A model generated the notes under the pieces. The model did no database searches, had not been told where the DNA came from, and worked only from the letters and a program-made list of their open reading frames with translations. A DNA stretch of 64,000 bases from Gaiellasilicea sp963707575 (lineage in GTDB: Bacteria > Actinomycetota > Thermoleophilia > Gaiellales > Gaiellaceae), in contig OY970171.1 of assembly GCA_963707575.1 (NCBI GenBank), positions 186,001 through 250,000 of the forward strand. The letters are read 5' to 3'. Below, piece by piece: positions 9,302 to 16,605 of the stretch. The translations under genes and the position numbers were made by a program. Each line of letters begins with the position of its first letter. Within the stretch, counting starts at the first letter, position 1.

Positions 9302-9554
9302 GATCTGTGCGGAGTCCGCCGTGTCGCTCGTGATCGTCTGGCCGTTGCAGCCCAGCGGTCTTGCCCGTTACGCCGGTCGAGGTCGCACGACCAGGAGACA
9401 GTCACATTCGGTCCGGTACCACCCGCTGCAGTCGGTGGGTGCCGGTGCAGCAGTGCGGGACGGGCGGAGCCGGTGCGGCACCGACTTCCGGCGTGACGAC
9501 GAGCGGCAAGACGACGACCAGCAGCAGGGCTAGCTGGAGATGCGGGTACTCACG
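9302..9554 (-). pseudogene. degenerate 5' end of the Ig-like protein gene
   Basis: Reading leftwards from a GTG at 9554, which overlaps the TGA of the 191-aa gene, the frame gives MSTRISS and then a stop. Shifting frame near 9540 gives a signal peptide (LALLLVVVLPLVVTPEVGAA). A second shift gives PTDCSGWYR, a third NVTVSWSC, a fourth TGVTGKTAG and a fifth GCNGQTITSD leading into the intact frame. These pieces together make one extra Ig-like GWY repeat preceded by an export signal. About five single-base indels within 250 bases therefore break the gene. Decay or poor sequence quality are both possible. Confidence 0.6.
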
Positions 9555-10125
9555 CGAGCCCCTCCTTCAGCGTCCGTCCTCCCACACCGAGGAGGACGCC
9601 TCCGCCCACGGCGACGAGCGCGAGCGCGAGTCCGGCGAGCGCGAAGCGGCCGCGCTCGAGCGGGTCCGCGGGTACGGCGATGGTGGCACGCGGCGTCAGC
9701 CACGCCTCGCGAGGCGCCGTGTACCAGGGCGAGAGGACCCACGACCGAGAGGCGACCGGCTTCGACGTCTTCGCGACCGGCTGCTTCCGCGCCGGACGCT
9801 CCCTCCTCACGTCAGCGGGCGTGGACTTCTGGACGGGCCGGGCCGGAGCCTCAGTCGCGACCGGAGCCGGAGTGACGGTCTGCACCACGACCGGGGCTCG
9901 AGTGACGGCAGGTGTCTCCCGCGGCCGCGCAGGCGTCACCACTGGCTGTTTCGCCGGCACGGGATCGGGAGCGACCGCGAGCGGCGGCGGATCCGGGGCA
10001 GGCGCGTCCGCCGCGGACGCGACCGGCGCGAGACCCGCGAGACACGCGAGACACGCGACAACGGCGATACCGAGCGCCCCTACGGGGCCGAATCGCCGCA
10101 GCGATCTGCTGTTCCATTCGGGCAC
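9550..10125 (-). CDS. proline-rich exported, membrane-anchored protein
   Basis: A 191-residue protein. A hydrophobic N-terminal signal (residues about 14-38, ending ASAADAPAP) leads into a Pro/Ala/Val/Thr-rich extended region. A single C-terminal membrane segment (ALAGLALALVAVGGGVLLGV) is followed by a short basic tail. There is no LPXTG sortase motif. The GTG at 10125 was chosen because it begins the signal peptide; the open frame upstream is shadow sequence from the repeat gene. It lies between the repeat-protein gene and the Ig-like gene, and its stop overlaps the probable start of the latter (GTGA). A stalk or wall-spanning anchor would fit; function unknown. Confidence 0.7.
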   Translation of the reverse strand: MPEWNSRSLRRFGPVGALGIAVVACLACLAGLAPVASAADAPAPDPPPLAVAPDPVPAKQPVVTPARPRETPAVTRAPVVVQTVTPAPVATEAPARPVQKSTPADVRRERPARKQPVAKTSKPVASRSWVLSPWYTAPREAWLTPRATIAVPADPLERGRFALAGLALALVAVGGGVLLGVGGRTLKEGLA

Positions 10126-10203
10126 CGGCGGCAGCCCCCCACACTCGCTCGTACGACTTTGGACGGTAGTACTCGCCCCGATCTGTGTCAATGAGCACGA
10201 TGT

Positions 10204-10238
10204 GACCCGCAGGCCGGCCCGGGACCGGCCTGCGGGTC
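10204..10238 (-). terminator. hairpin terminator after repeat-protein gene
   Basis: A perfect 14-bp stem (gacccgcaggccgg at 10204-10217 pairing with 10225-10238) with a 7-base loop lies 16 bases beyond the stop of the 1021-aa repeat gene. There is no T-run, which is common for high-GC actinobacterial terminators. It would separate the abundant repeat protein from the 191-aa gene downstream. Confidence 0.7.
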
Positions 10239-10253
10239 GTTCGCTGCGCGGCT

Positions 10254-13200
10254 CTACTCGGCCAGCAGCGGCTTCCTGTTGAACGCGGCCAGCTGAAGCG
10301 CCACCGACAGCGCGAACGCCGCCTGGCGGTTCTTTGCCGACTGGCCGATGGCCTGGGTGCCACCGCCGCCGCCCTGATGCTGCCGGGCATGCTGCCCGAG
10401 CAGGTTCAGGTTGGCCGCCGTGGCGTCCGAGTCGACCGTGTTCGACTGGTCGACAGAGCCCTCGTAGCCGGGGCTGTCCACACGCACGGGCGTGTTGGAG
10501 TTCCCGTCCGACGAGCAGCCGCACTTCCCGTGCCCGAAGACCTGTGCGGCCAACGAGGCGGCGAGTGCGCCCTGTTCGTTCTTCGACTCCTGGCCGATCG
10601 CCTGGATGCCGATCGAGTCGCAACCGCACTCCTTGCGGCCCGACTGCTCCTGATAGGCATCCTGCCCGGTCAGGTTGATGTTCAGCGCCGTCGCGTCCGA
10701 ATCGACGCTGTTCTTCTGCGAGACGTCACCGTCGTCGCCCTTGCTGTCGACCCGCACCGGGGTGTTGCTGTTCGACGCGCCGAACTGCAGCGCGGCGGAC
10801 AGCGCGAGCGCACCCTGGTGGTTCGAGGCGGACTGGCCGATCGCCTGGATGGCGATCCCGGCACCGCCGGCCTGCTTCTGATCCGCGTCCTGATGGAGCG
10901 CGTTCAGGTTCGCAGCCGTCGCGTCCGACTCGACGCTGTTCTTCTGGTCGACCTCGCCGCCGTAGCCGGGGCTGTCGACGCGCACCGGAGCGTTCGAGTT
11001 GCTCGCCCCGAACTGCAGCGCGGCGGACAGAGCCGCGGCGGACTGCTCGTTCTTCGCCTCCTGCCCGATCGCCTGGATCCCGATCCCGTCGTGGCAGCCG
11101 CATTCCTTGCTGCCCCACTGGTTCTGATCGGCGTCCTGCTTCGTCAGGTTGGCGTTCAACGCCGTTGCGTCCGAATCGACCTTGTTCGACTGATCGACGT
11201 CACCGTCGTCGCCGTAGCTGTCGACCCGCACGGGCGTGTTGCTGTTCGACGCGCCCGCCTGCAACGCCGCCGAGAACGCGGCCGCGGCCTGCTCGTTCTT
11301 GGCCGATTGGCCGATCGCCTGGATGCCACCGGAACCGGACTGATCCTGATCCGCGTCCTGCTTCAACGCGTTCAGGTTCGCCGCGGTCGCATCCGACTCG
11401 ACCTTGTTCGACTGATCGACGTAACCGCCGTCACCCTTGCTGTCGACCCGCACGGGCGCGTTGCTGTTCCCACCCGACGAGCAACCGCACTTGTCGTGAC
11501 CGGCTAGCTGCGCCGCCAGCGACGCGGCCAACGCGCCCTGGCTGCTCTCAGCCGACTGACCGATCGCCTGCGTCCCACCCGACTCACAGCCACACGCGTG
11601 GCCGTACTGGGACTGGTCGGCGTCCTGCTTGGTCAGGTTGATGTTCAGTGCCGTCGCGTCCGAGTCGACCTTGTTCGACTGGTCGACGGAACCGTCGTCA
11701 CCCTTACTGTCGACCCGCACGGGCGTGTTGCTGTTCGACGCGCCCGACTGCAACGCCGCCGAGAACGCGGCCGCTGCCTGCTCGTTCTTGGCCGACTGGC
11801 CGATCGCCTGGGTGCCACCGGCGCCGCCCTGGGTCTGATCGGCATCCTGCCCGGTCAGGTTCAGGTTCGCCGCGGTCGCATCCGACTCGACCTTGTTCGA
11901 CTGATCGACGTAGCCGCCGTCACCCTTGCTGTCGACCCGCACGGGCGTGTTGCTGTTCCCACCCGACGAGCAACCGCACTTGTCGTGACCGGCGACCTGC
12001 GCCGCCAGCGACGCGGCGAGCGCGCCCTGGCTGCTCTCGGCCGACTGGCCGATCGCCTGCGTCCCACCCGACTCGCAGCACTTGCTGGCGCTGCTGCCGC
12101 CGGACTGGGTCTGATCGGCGTCCTGGTGGAGGCCGTTCAGGTTCAGCGCCGTTGCATCTGACTCGACGCTGTTCTTCTGCGAGACGTCACCGTCGTCGCC
12201 CTTGCTGTCGACACGAACCGGCGTGTTGGTGTTCGACGCGCCGGACTGCAGTGCGGCGGACAGAGCGATCGCGGCCTGGTCGTTCTTGGCCGACTGACCG
12301 ATCGCCTGGGTCCCGTCGGACGAGCAGCCGCAGCCGTGACCGGACTGAGTCTGATCCGCGTCCTGCTTGGTCGCGTTCAGATTCGCCGCGGTCGCATCCG
12401 ACTCGACGCTGTTCGTCTGCGTGACGGATCCGCCGTTGCCGGGGCTCAGAACGCGCACGGGCACGTTCGTGTTGCTCGCCCCGTCCTGCTTCGCGGCCGA
12501 GAGAGCAGCAGCTCCCTGGTCGCTCTTCGCCGACTGGCCGATCGCCTGCGTCCCACCGGCGCCGGACTGAGTCTGGCCGGCGTGCTGCCCGGTCAGGTTC
12601 AGGTTCGCCGCCGTGGCGTCGGACTCGACCGTGTTCGACTGCGAGACGTCGCCGTCATCGCCGGGGCTGAGAACGCGAACGGAGATGTTCGTGTTCTTCG
12701 CACCGGTCTGCTCGGCCTTGGACGCCGCTGCGGCGTCCTGCTCGCTGTCGGCCGACTGGCCGATCGCCTGCGTGCCCGAACCACCAGCACCGCTCTGATC
12801 GGCGGACTGGCCCGTCGCGTTGATGTTCGCGGCGGTGGCGTCGGACTCGACGCTGTTCGTCTGCTCGACGGAACCGTCGTTGCCGTCGCTCAGGACACGC
12901 ACGGGGATGTTCGTGTTGCTCGCGTTCGCCTGCGTGGCGAGCGAGAGCGCGGCTGCGGCCTGGTCGTTCGTTGCCGACTGGCCGATCGCCTGCGTTCCAC
13001 CCTCACAGCCGCAAGAGCCGCTCTGGGTCTGGCCGGCCGACTGGCCGGTGATGTTCGCGTTTCCCGCCGTCGCGTTGGAGCTGACGGCGTTGGTCTGCGT
13101 GACGTTGCCGGCGTTACCCGGGCTCAGCACGCGGACCGAGATGTTCTGGTTACCGGGGTGACTCTGCGACGCGCCCGAGAGCGCGCCGGCAGCCTGGCCG

Positions 13201-13319
13201 CCGTCGGCGACCTGTCCGGCCGCTTGCGCAGGGCCTCCCTGGTCGCTCGCCACGGCCTGGCCGGCACTCACGAGGAGCGCGAGCATGGCTATGGCAAGCA
13301 CCACGAGTCGATGTCTCAT
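10254..13319 (-). CDS. large secreted repeat protein (about 13 curlin-like repeats with CGC motifs)
   Basis: A 1021-residue protein with a signal peptide (MRHRLVVLAIAMLALLVSAG, processed near AVASD) and then about 13 tandem repeats of 75-90 residues, the last truncated. The repeat consensus is roughly GTQAIGQSAxxxQAAxALS, then ASNTNxPVRVxSxGDDG, then VxQxNSVxSDATAxNxN and QDADQTQSG. Regular Gln/Asn spacing recalls curli-type (CsgA) repeats, but the sequence is not CsgA. Most repeats end with a Cys-Gly-Cys motif, and some carry an extra one (KCGCSS). It is very rich in Ser, Ala, Gln, Asn and Asp and has no membrane anchor. I chose the ATG at 13319 because GAAGGAGAAGGG precedes it; an ATG at 13343 lies upstream. 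Likely an extracellular beta-solenoid or fibre subunit (inference). Confidence 0.8.
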   Translation of the reverse strand: MRHRLVVLAIAMLALLVSAGQAVASDQGGPAQAAGQVADGGQAAGALSGASQSHPGNQNISVRVLSPGNAGNVTQTNAVSSNATAGNANITGQSAGQTQSGSCGCEGGTQAIGQSATNDQAAAALSLATQANASNTNIPVRVLSDGNDGSVEQTNSVESDATAANINATGQSADQSGAGGSGTQAIGQSADSEQDAAAASKAEQTGAKNTNISVRVLSPGDDGDVSQSNTVESDATAANLNLTGQHAGQTQSGAGGTQAIGQSAKSDQGAAALSAAKQDGASNTNVPVRVLSPGNGGSVTQTNSVESDATAANLNATKQDADQTQSGHGCGCSSDGTQAIGQSAKNDQAAIALSAALQSGASNTNTPVRVDSKGDDGDVSQKNSVESDATALNLNGLHQDADQTQSGGSSASKCCESGGTQAIGQSAESSQGALAASLAAQVAGHDKCGCSSGGNSNTPVRVDSKGDGGYVDQSNKVESDATAANLNLTGQDADQTQGGAGGTQAIGQSAKNEQAAAAFSAALQSGASNSNTPVRVDSKGDDGSVDQSNKVDSDATALNINLTKQDADQSQYGHACGCESGGTQAIGQSAESSQGALAASLAAQLAGHDKCGCSSGGNSNAPVRVDSKGDGGYVDQSNKVESDATAANLNALKQDADQDQSGSGGIQAIGQSAKNEQAAAAFSAALQAGASNSNTPVRVDSYGDDGDVDQSNKVDSDATALNANLTKQDADQNQWGSKECGCHDGIGIQAIGQEAKNEQSAAALSAALQFGASNSNAPVRVDSPGYGGEVDQKNSVESDATAANLNALHQDADQKQAGGAGIAIQAIGQSASNHQGALALSAALQFGASNSNTPVRVDSKGDDGDVSQKNSVDSDATALNINLTGQDAYQEQSGRKECGCDSIGIQAIGQESKNEQGALAASLAAQVFGHGKCGCSSDGNSNTPVRVDSPGYEGSVDQSNTVDSDATAANLNLLGQHARQHQGGGGGTQAIGQSAKNRQAAFALSVALQLAAFNRKPLLAE

Positions 13320-13352
13320 CAACCCTTCTCCTTCTCGAAACATCTAAGGACT

Positions 13353-13371
13353 TGGGACGGTCTTCGTCCCA
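13353..13371 (-). promoter_or_regulatory. intercistronic hairpin between 541-aa gene and repeat gene
   Basis: A short inverted repeat (tgggacg, 5-base loop, cgtccca) lies in the 75-base gap between the stop of the 541-aa gene and the start of the repeat gene. It could act as an attenuator or RNA-processing site that sets different levels of the two proteins. There is no T-run. Confidence 0.4.
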
Positions 13372-13394
13372 CGGCTCTAGAGAGAGGGAGAGGG

Positions 13395-15020
13395 TCAGCC
13401 GGGGCGATCGCGGCGTGTGCTGAGCTCCGCCGCCGCGGGGAGGGCTGCGTCTCGCCCCATCCGCCTCGTGCTGTCGACAAGCGCGAGGGAGAACGGAACG
13501 AGCAGCAACGCGAGAAGCGGCCAACCGCCGCCGTCGGTCCCGCCGGGGGAAGCCCCGGCAAAGCCTGATGCAAGAACCGGCGCCCGCATGGGCGGTGCAG
13601 GGCGCCGGGAGGGTTTCCGCGGTGTCTTCGAGCGGGCGGGCCGGTCGGGTCGCACGCTCTTCTGAGCGCGAACGACCGCGACGGCGCGCAGGCCCAACGC
13701 GGAAGTGCTGGTGAGGTACCGCGGCGCGGTCCGTGCCGCCGACGCGTCGCTCTCGCGCTCGCGCGCGGGCTGCACCACGACGGAGTCGCGCTCGGCGCGC
13801 CGAGCGGCCGCGTCGTCGACTCCGAACGGGGCCGACGAGCCTCTGAAGATCCACTGGGCGGCGTCTGCTGCCTCGGCGAACACCGAGAGCTCGACGCCGG
13901 CGAGCTCGAGCACCGGCGCTGCGACCGCCGTGCCCGCGGCCGCCGCCCAGTCGTCCGAGCCCGGGGAGGGAAGCGTCGACACGGGCAGCGGCAGCGTGGG
14001 CACCGTGACGACCGGCGGCGCGATCACGACGAACGCGACATTGGTCTGCGTCACGGAGCCGTCGTTACCGGGACTGTTGATCCGGATCGAGATATTCAGA
14101 TTGATTGGCTGATACTGCGTAACTCCGGGGTGATACTGCCCGATGCTTTCCGGATTGCTATTTCCCGCTGCCGTTCCATCGTCGCCGCAGTTCCAGTTCC
14201 AGTTCCAGGTCCAGTTCTCCGGTAGGTGCGTGCTACTGCCACCAGCGGGCAGAACCTCCGTCACCGTGCCGCCGCAGGTCCACGTCCAGTTCCAGCCCGA
14301 CGTGGGTGCAGCCGCGGCAGGGCTCGCCGGAGGCGCCGCGGAGGGCTGCGGAGGGGTCTGCGACGGCTGATACTGCACTGCCTCCGGCTGATACTGCTCT
14401 GGAGCGGCGGCCGGCGGCGGGGCGCCGACCGCGACGGCCGCCGCGTTCACCTGCTCGACCGCCCCGTTGTCGCCCGGGCTGTCGATGCGGATGGACACGT
14501 TCACGTTCCCTGGCTGGAGCTGCGTGGCCGTTGCGGGAGCGGGAGCAGGAGCAGGCTCCGGTGATACTGCCTCCGTCGCCGCAGGCGCGTCGGATGCGGT
14601 CACGGGCGTGGTTGCCTGCTCCACCGGCTCCGTCGAGACCGCTGTAGGCGTCTCGATGGGCGCCTCAGTGGGCGCAGGAGCCTCGGTGACCGCTTGCGGG
14701 GCCGGTGGCGGCTGGTCCGGCGCGGGAGTGTCGATGGGCGGTGCGACAGGAGCCTGCGGCTCCTCGGTGACGGCGGCGGCGGCCAGGGCGTCCGTCGGTA
14801 GGGCCTCGGTCGGATCCGTCGTGGCCAGGTCGGCACTCGACAGAGCGGTGACGGTCTCGAGTGCGGCCTCGATCGCGCCACCCGTGAGCTCCGGAGAGGT
14901 GCCGAGCGAGCCACCGTCCTCCGCCGACGCGACCTCAACGGCCGGGCCGGCGAGACAGAACACGGTCAATCCGAGCCCGATCCGGGTCCGGAGCGCCCTG
15001 GACGGCCGCACGCGCGTCAT
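13395..15020 (-). CDS. Trp-rich exported protein sharing the NxSIRxxSPGxxGxVxQxN motif, C-terminal anchor
   Basis: A 541-residue protein. A signal peptide (IGLGLTVFCLAGPAVEVASA) is followed by an Ala/Pro/Thr-rich stretch. Two copies of a block then appear (VNVSIRIDSPGDNGAVEQVN and LNISIRINSPGNDGSVTQTN) that matches the core of each repeat in the neighbouring 1021-aa protein. Between them lie Trp-rich pieces (GWNWTWTCGG, NWTWNWNWNCGDD), each with one Cys, and Gln-Tyr-Gln-Pro motifs. The C-terminus has a Gly-rich spacer, one membrane segment (WPLLALLLVPFSLALV) and an Arg-rich tail. It looks like a membrane-anchored nucleator or base for the repeat protein. The ATG at 15020 begins the signal sequence. 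Not assigned to any family I know. Confidence 0.72.
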   Translation of the reverse strand: MTRVRPSRALRTRIGLGLTVFCLAGPAVEVASAEDGGSLGTSPELTGGAIEAALETVTALSSADLATTDPTEALPTDALAAAAVTEEPQAPVAPPIDTPAPDQPPPAPQAVTEAPAPTEAPIETPTAVSTEPVEQATTPVTASDAPAATEAVSPEPAPAPAPATATQLQPGNVNVSIRIDSPGDNGAVEQVNAAAVAVGAPPPAAAPEQYQPEAVQYQPSQTPPQPSAAPPASPAAAAPTSGWNWTWTCGGTVTEVLPAGGSSTHLPENWTWNWNWNCGDDGTAAGNSNPESIGQYHPGVTQYQPINLNISIRINSPGNDGSVTQTNVAFVVIAPPVVTVPTLPLPVSTLPSPGSDDWAAAAGTAVAAPVLELAGVELSVFAEAADAAQWIFRGSSAPFGVDDAAARRAERDSVVVQPARERESDASAARTAPRYLTSTSALGLRAVAVVRAQKSVRPDRPARSKTPRKPSRRPAPPMRAPVLASGFAGASPGGTDGGGWPLLALLLVPFSLALVDSTRRMGRDAALPAAAELSTRRDRPG

Positions 15021-15106
15021 GCACGGGAAATATCCAGACGCGCAATAGTTGATTCATTTTCATGTCCCTTTGTCGTGATCTCTGCGCAATCACATGGAAT
15101 ACATGC

Positions 15107-15134
15107 TTGAACTTCGTTCTCAGGGCGATATAGT
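15107..15134 (+). promoter_or_regulatory. sigma70-like promoter of the sigma-factor gene
   Basis: TTGAAC at 15107-15112, a 16-base spacer and TATAGT at 15129-15134. The GTG start is at 15144, 9 bases after the -10 box, where transcription should begin. The mRNA would therefore have almost no leader. Predicted from sequence only. Confidence 0.55.
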
Positions 15135-15143
15135 CGAAGTGTC

Positions 15144-15740
15144 GTGACGACGACCGAAGCACAGCTGCTCACCGAGGCATGGTGCGACCGCCGAGATCGG
15201 CAGGCACGCCGGAAGCTGATCGAAGCGCATCTGCCTCTCGTCCGCGCCGTCGCACGCCGGTTCGCCCATCGCGGCGAGCCGCACGAGGATCTCGTCCAGG
15301 TCGGCGCCGTGGGTCTGATCAAGGCCGTCGACCGCTTCGATCCCGCTCGAGGAGTCACGCTCGGCGCGTACGCCGCGCCGACGATCGCCGGCGAGATCAG
15401 GAACCACCTCAGGGACCGTGCCACGCTGATCCGACTCCCACGGGATGCGGAGCCGGAGACGCCCGCGCGGTTTCCGGTGCCGCTGGAGGGCTCGATCGAG
15501 CTGTGGCCCGACGCGGCGGCGGAACGGGGCCTCGAGCGAAGCGAGGATCGCGCGCTGCTGGCGGACGGGCTGCGGGCGTTGCCGAGCCGGGAGCGGAAGA
15601 TCGTCCACCTGCGGTACTACGGGGGCCTCAGCCAGCGCGGAATCGCCGCAGAGCTCGGCATCTCGCAGGTCCACGTTTCGCGGCTGCTGCGCGAGTCGCT
15701 CGGCAAGCTGCGCGTCGAACTGGGCCGACCCGCGGCGTGA
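15144..15740 (+). CDS. SigB/SigF-family RNA polymerase sigma factor
   Basis: A 198-residue group-3 sigma factor. Region 2 contains EDLVQVGAVGLIKAVDRFDP (about residues 48-67) and AYAAPTIAGEIRNHLRDR, wording typical of the SigB/SigF/sporulation family. Region 3 is short and degenerate, so the protein is shorter than the usual 250-260 residues. Region 4 has a helix-turn-helix (GLSQRGIAAELGISQVHVSR). No anti-sigma or anti-anti-sigma gene is adjacent. It is divergent from the 541-aa surface-protein gene with 123 bases between starts, so it is the obvious candidate regulator of that cluster. GTG start, probably leaderless. Confidence 0.88.
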   Translation: MTTTEAQLLTEAWCDRRDRQARRKLIEAHLPLVRAVARRFAHRGEPHEDLVQVGAVGLIKAVDRFDPARGVTLGAYAAPTIAGEIRNHLRDRATLIRLPRDAEPETPARFPVPLEGSIELWPDAAAERGLERSEDRALLADGLRALPSRERKIVHLRYYGGLSQRGIAAELGISQVHVSRLLRESLGKLRVELGRPAA

Positions 15741-15756
15741 TACTGGTTTCAACGCA

Positions 15757-15785
15757 TTGTGCGACCCGTTGCACAGTCGTACAAT
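15757..15785 (+). promoter_or_regulatory. sigma70-like promoter of the RHH membrane protein gene
   Basis: TTGTGC at 15757-15762, a spacer of exactly 17 bases and TACAAT at 15780-15785. The ATG at 15792 lies 6 bases after the -10 box, at the expected transcription start, implying a leaderless mRNA. This favours 15792 over an upstream ATG at 15759, which lies inside the promoter. Confidence 0.55.
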
Positions 15786-15791
15786 TCGCGG

Positions 15792-16148
15792 ATGGGCGCG
15801 TCGTCAGCACAGCCCACGCCGGCTGAGCCCGCTCGGTCCGAGCGCCGCTCGCGCGGGGCCGCGGATCCGAGCGGCCGCTTGCTGCTGCGGATGCCGCGCT
15901 CGTTGCACGGCGCGCTGGCGCAGATCGCCGAGCGCGACGGCACGAGCCTGAACCAACTGATCACCGGAACGCTTGCGAGCGCGATCGGCTGGACGGGCGA
16001 GTCGGTCGGCGAAGGCGTGACGGCGAAGCCCTCCTCGACGCAGGCCGCGAACCGAACGTTGCTGGTGCTCCTGATCGCGAACGCCGTCGCCGTCGGTCTC
16101 GCCGCACTCGCCGCGATCGGGCTTTTGCTCTACGCCTGGCAAGGCTGA
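15792..16148 (+). CDS. ribbon-helix-helix (HicB/Arc-like) domain membrane protein
   Basis: A 118-residue protein. Residues about 26-65 (GRLLLRMPRSLHGALAQIAE, then DGTSLNQLITGTLASAIG) match the C-terminal ribbon-helix-helix domain of HicB-type proteins. After a linker comes one strong membrane segment (residues about 88-113, LLVLLIANAVAVGLAALAAI). A DNA-binding fold joined to a membrane anchor is unusual and could be a membrane-tethered regulator. No HicA-type toxin is adjacent. It sits 51 bases after the sigma gene but has its own promoter. Confidence 0.7.
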   Translation: MGASSAQPTPAEPARSERRSRGAADPSGRLLLRMPRSLHGALAQIAERDGTSLNQLITGTLASAIGWTGESVGEGVTAKPSSTQAANRTLLVLLIANAVAVGLAALAAIGLLLYAWQG

Positions 16149-16193
16149 CGGACTCCGCCTGCCGCCCAACGCGGGTCTGAAGGTGCAGAAGAA

Positions 16194-16216
16194 GCTTGTG
16201 TTGTTCCAACACAAGC
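16194..16216. repeat. palindrome A (left end of cassette 1)
   Basis: Perfect 10-bp arms gcttgtgttg / caacacaagc around the 3-base centre ttc. It lies 55 bases before the GTG of the small gene, so it could also be an operator. Confidence 0.75.
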
Positions 16217-16605
16217 GCCGTTCAACAATCGTTACAGAATCGAGACACTGCTGCGCGGGTGAGTCGGCATCGTGGAAGCCATGCGGTTCGCGGTCTCGCG
16301 TCACGGCCAGACACTCCGAGACCTCGTCGGCGCGTTCGACGAGGACGGCGTCCCGATCGCGGAGACGTGGCGTGCCGTCGGCGAAGCGGCCTGGAAGCTC
16401 GGCCTGCCCCGCCCGGGCTATCACGCGGTGCGTGCGCTCGTCCGAGCCGAACGAGCCCGACGCGACGCGCGGAAAGCGACGCGCGATGCAATCCTCGGGC
16501 TCTTCGAGGCGATGCCCTCGTCGCTGGTGCTCGACCAGCGGCGGGCGATCGAGCGACTCGCTGAGGCGCGGCGGCGAGAGAGGCTTGTGTTGGAACAACA
16601 CAAGC
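16194..16605. mobile_element. cassette 1: small ORF bounded by mirror-image palindromes
   Basis: The left boundary is a perfect palindrome, gcttgtgttg-ttc-caacacaagc (16194-16216). The right boundary at 16583-16605 has the same arms with centre gaa, i.e. the exact reverse complement of the left one, so the two ends are inverted copies. Between them is one small gene (16272-16613), and the right palindrome is inside its last codons. A second cassette of nearly the same length (408 against 412 bases) with a paralogous gene is at 36105-36512. No transposase motif is present and no direct repeat flanks this copy. Treating it as mobile is inference. Confidence 0.5.

Noticed and set aside
9530..9742. 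Minus-strand 70-codon frame ending MSTRISS
   Set aside because: Most of it is a shadow of the 191-aa gene. Only its last codons from the GTG at 9554 represent the broken start of the Ig-like gene.
10254..13319. Regularly repeated DNA, considered as a CRISPR array
   Set aside because: The period is about 240 bases, in frame and coding for a signal-peptide protein; there is no short direct repeat with unique spacers and no cas gene.
16194..16605. REP-associated Y1 transposase (RAYT/IS200-like) for the cassettes
   Set aside because: The palindromes fit the idea, but the small proteins have no HxH (HUH) motif with a downstream catalytic Tyr and are shorter than TnpA proteins.
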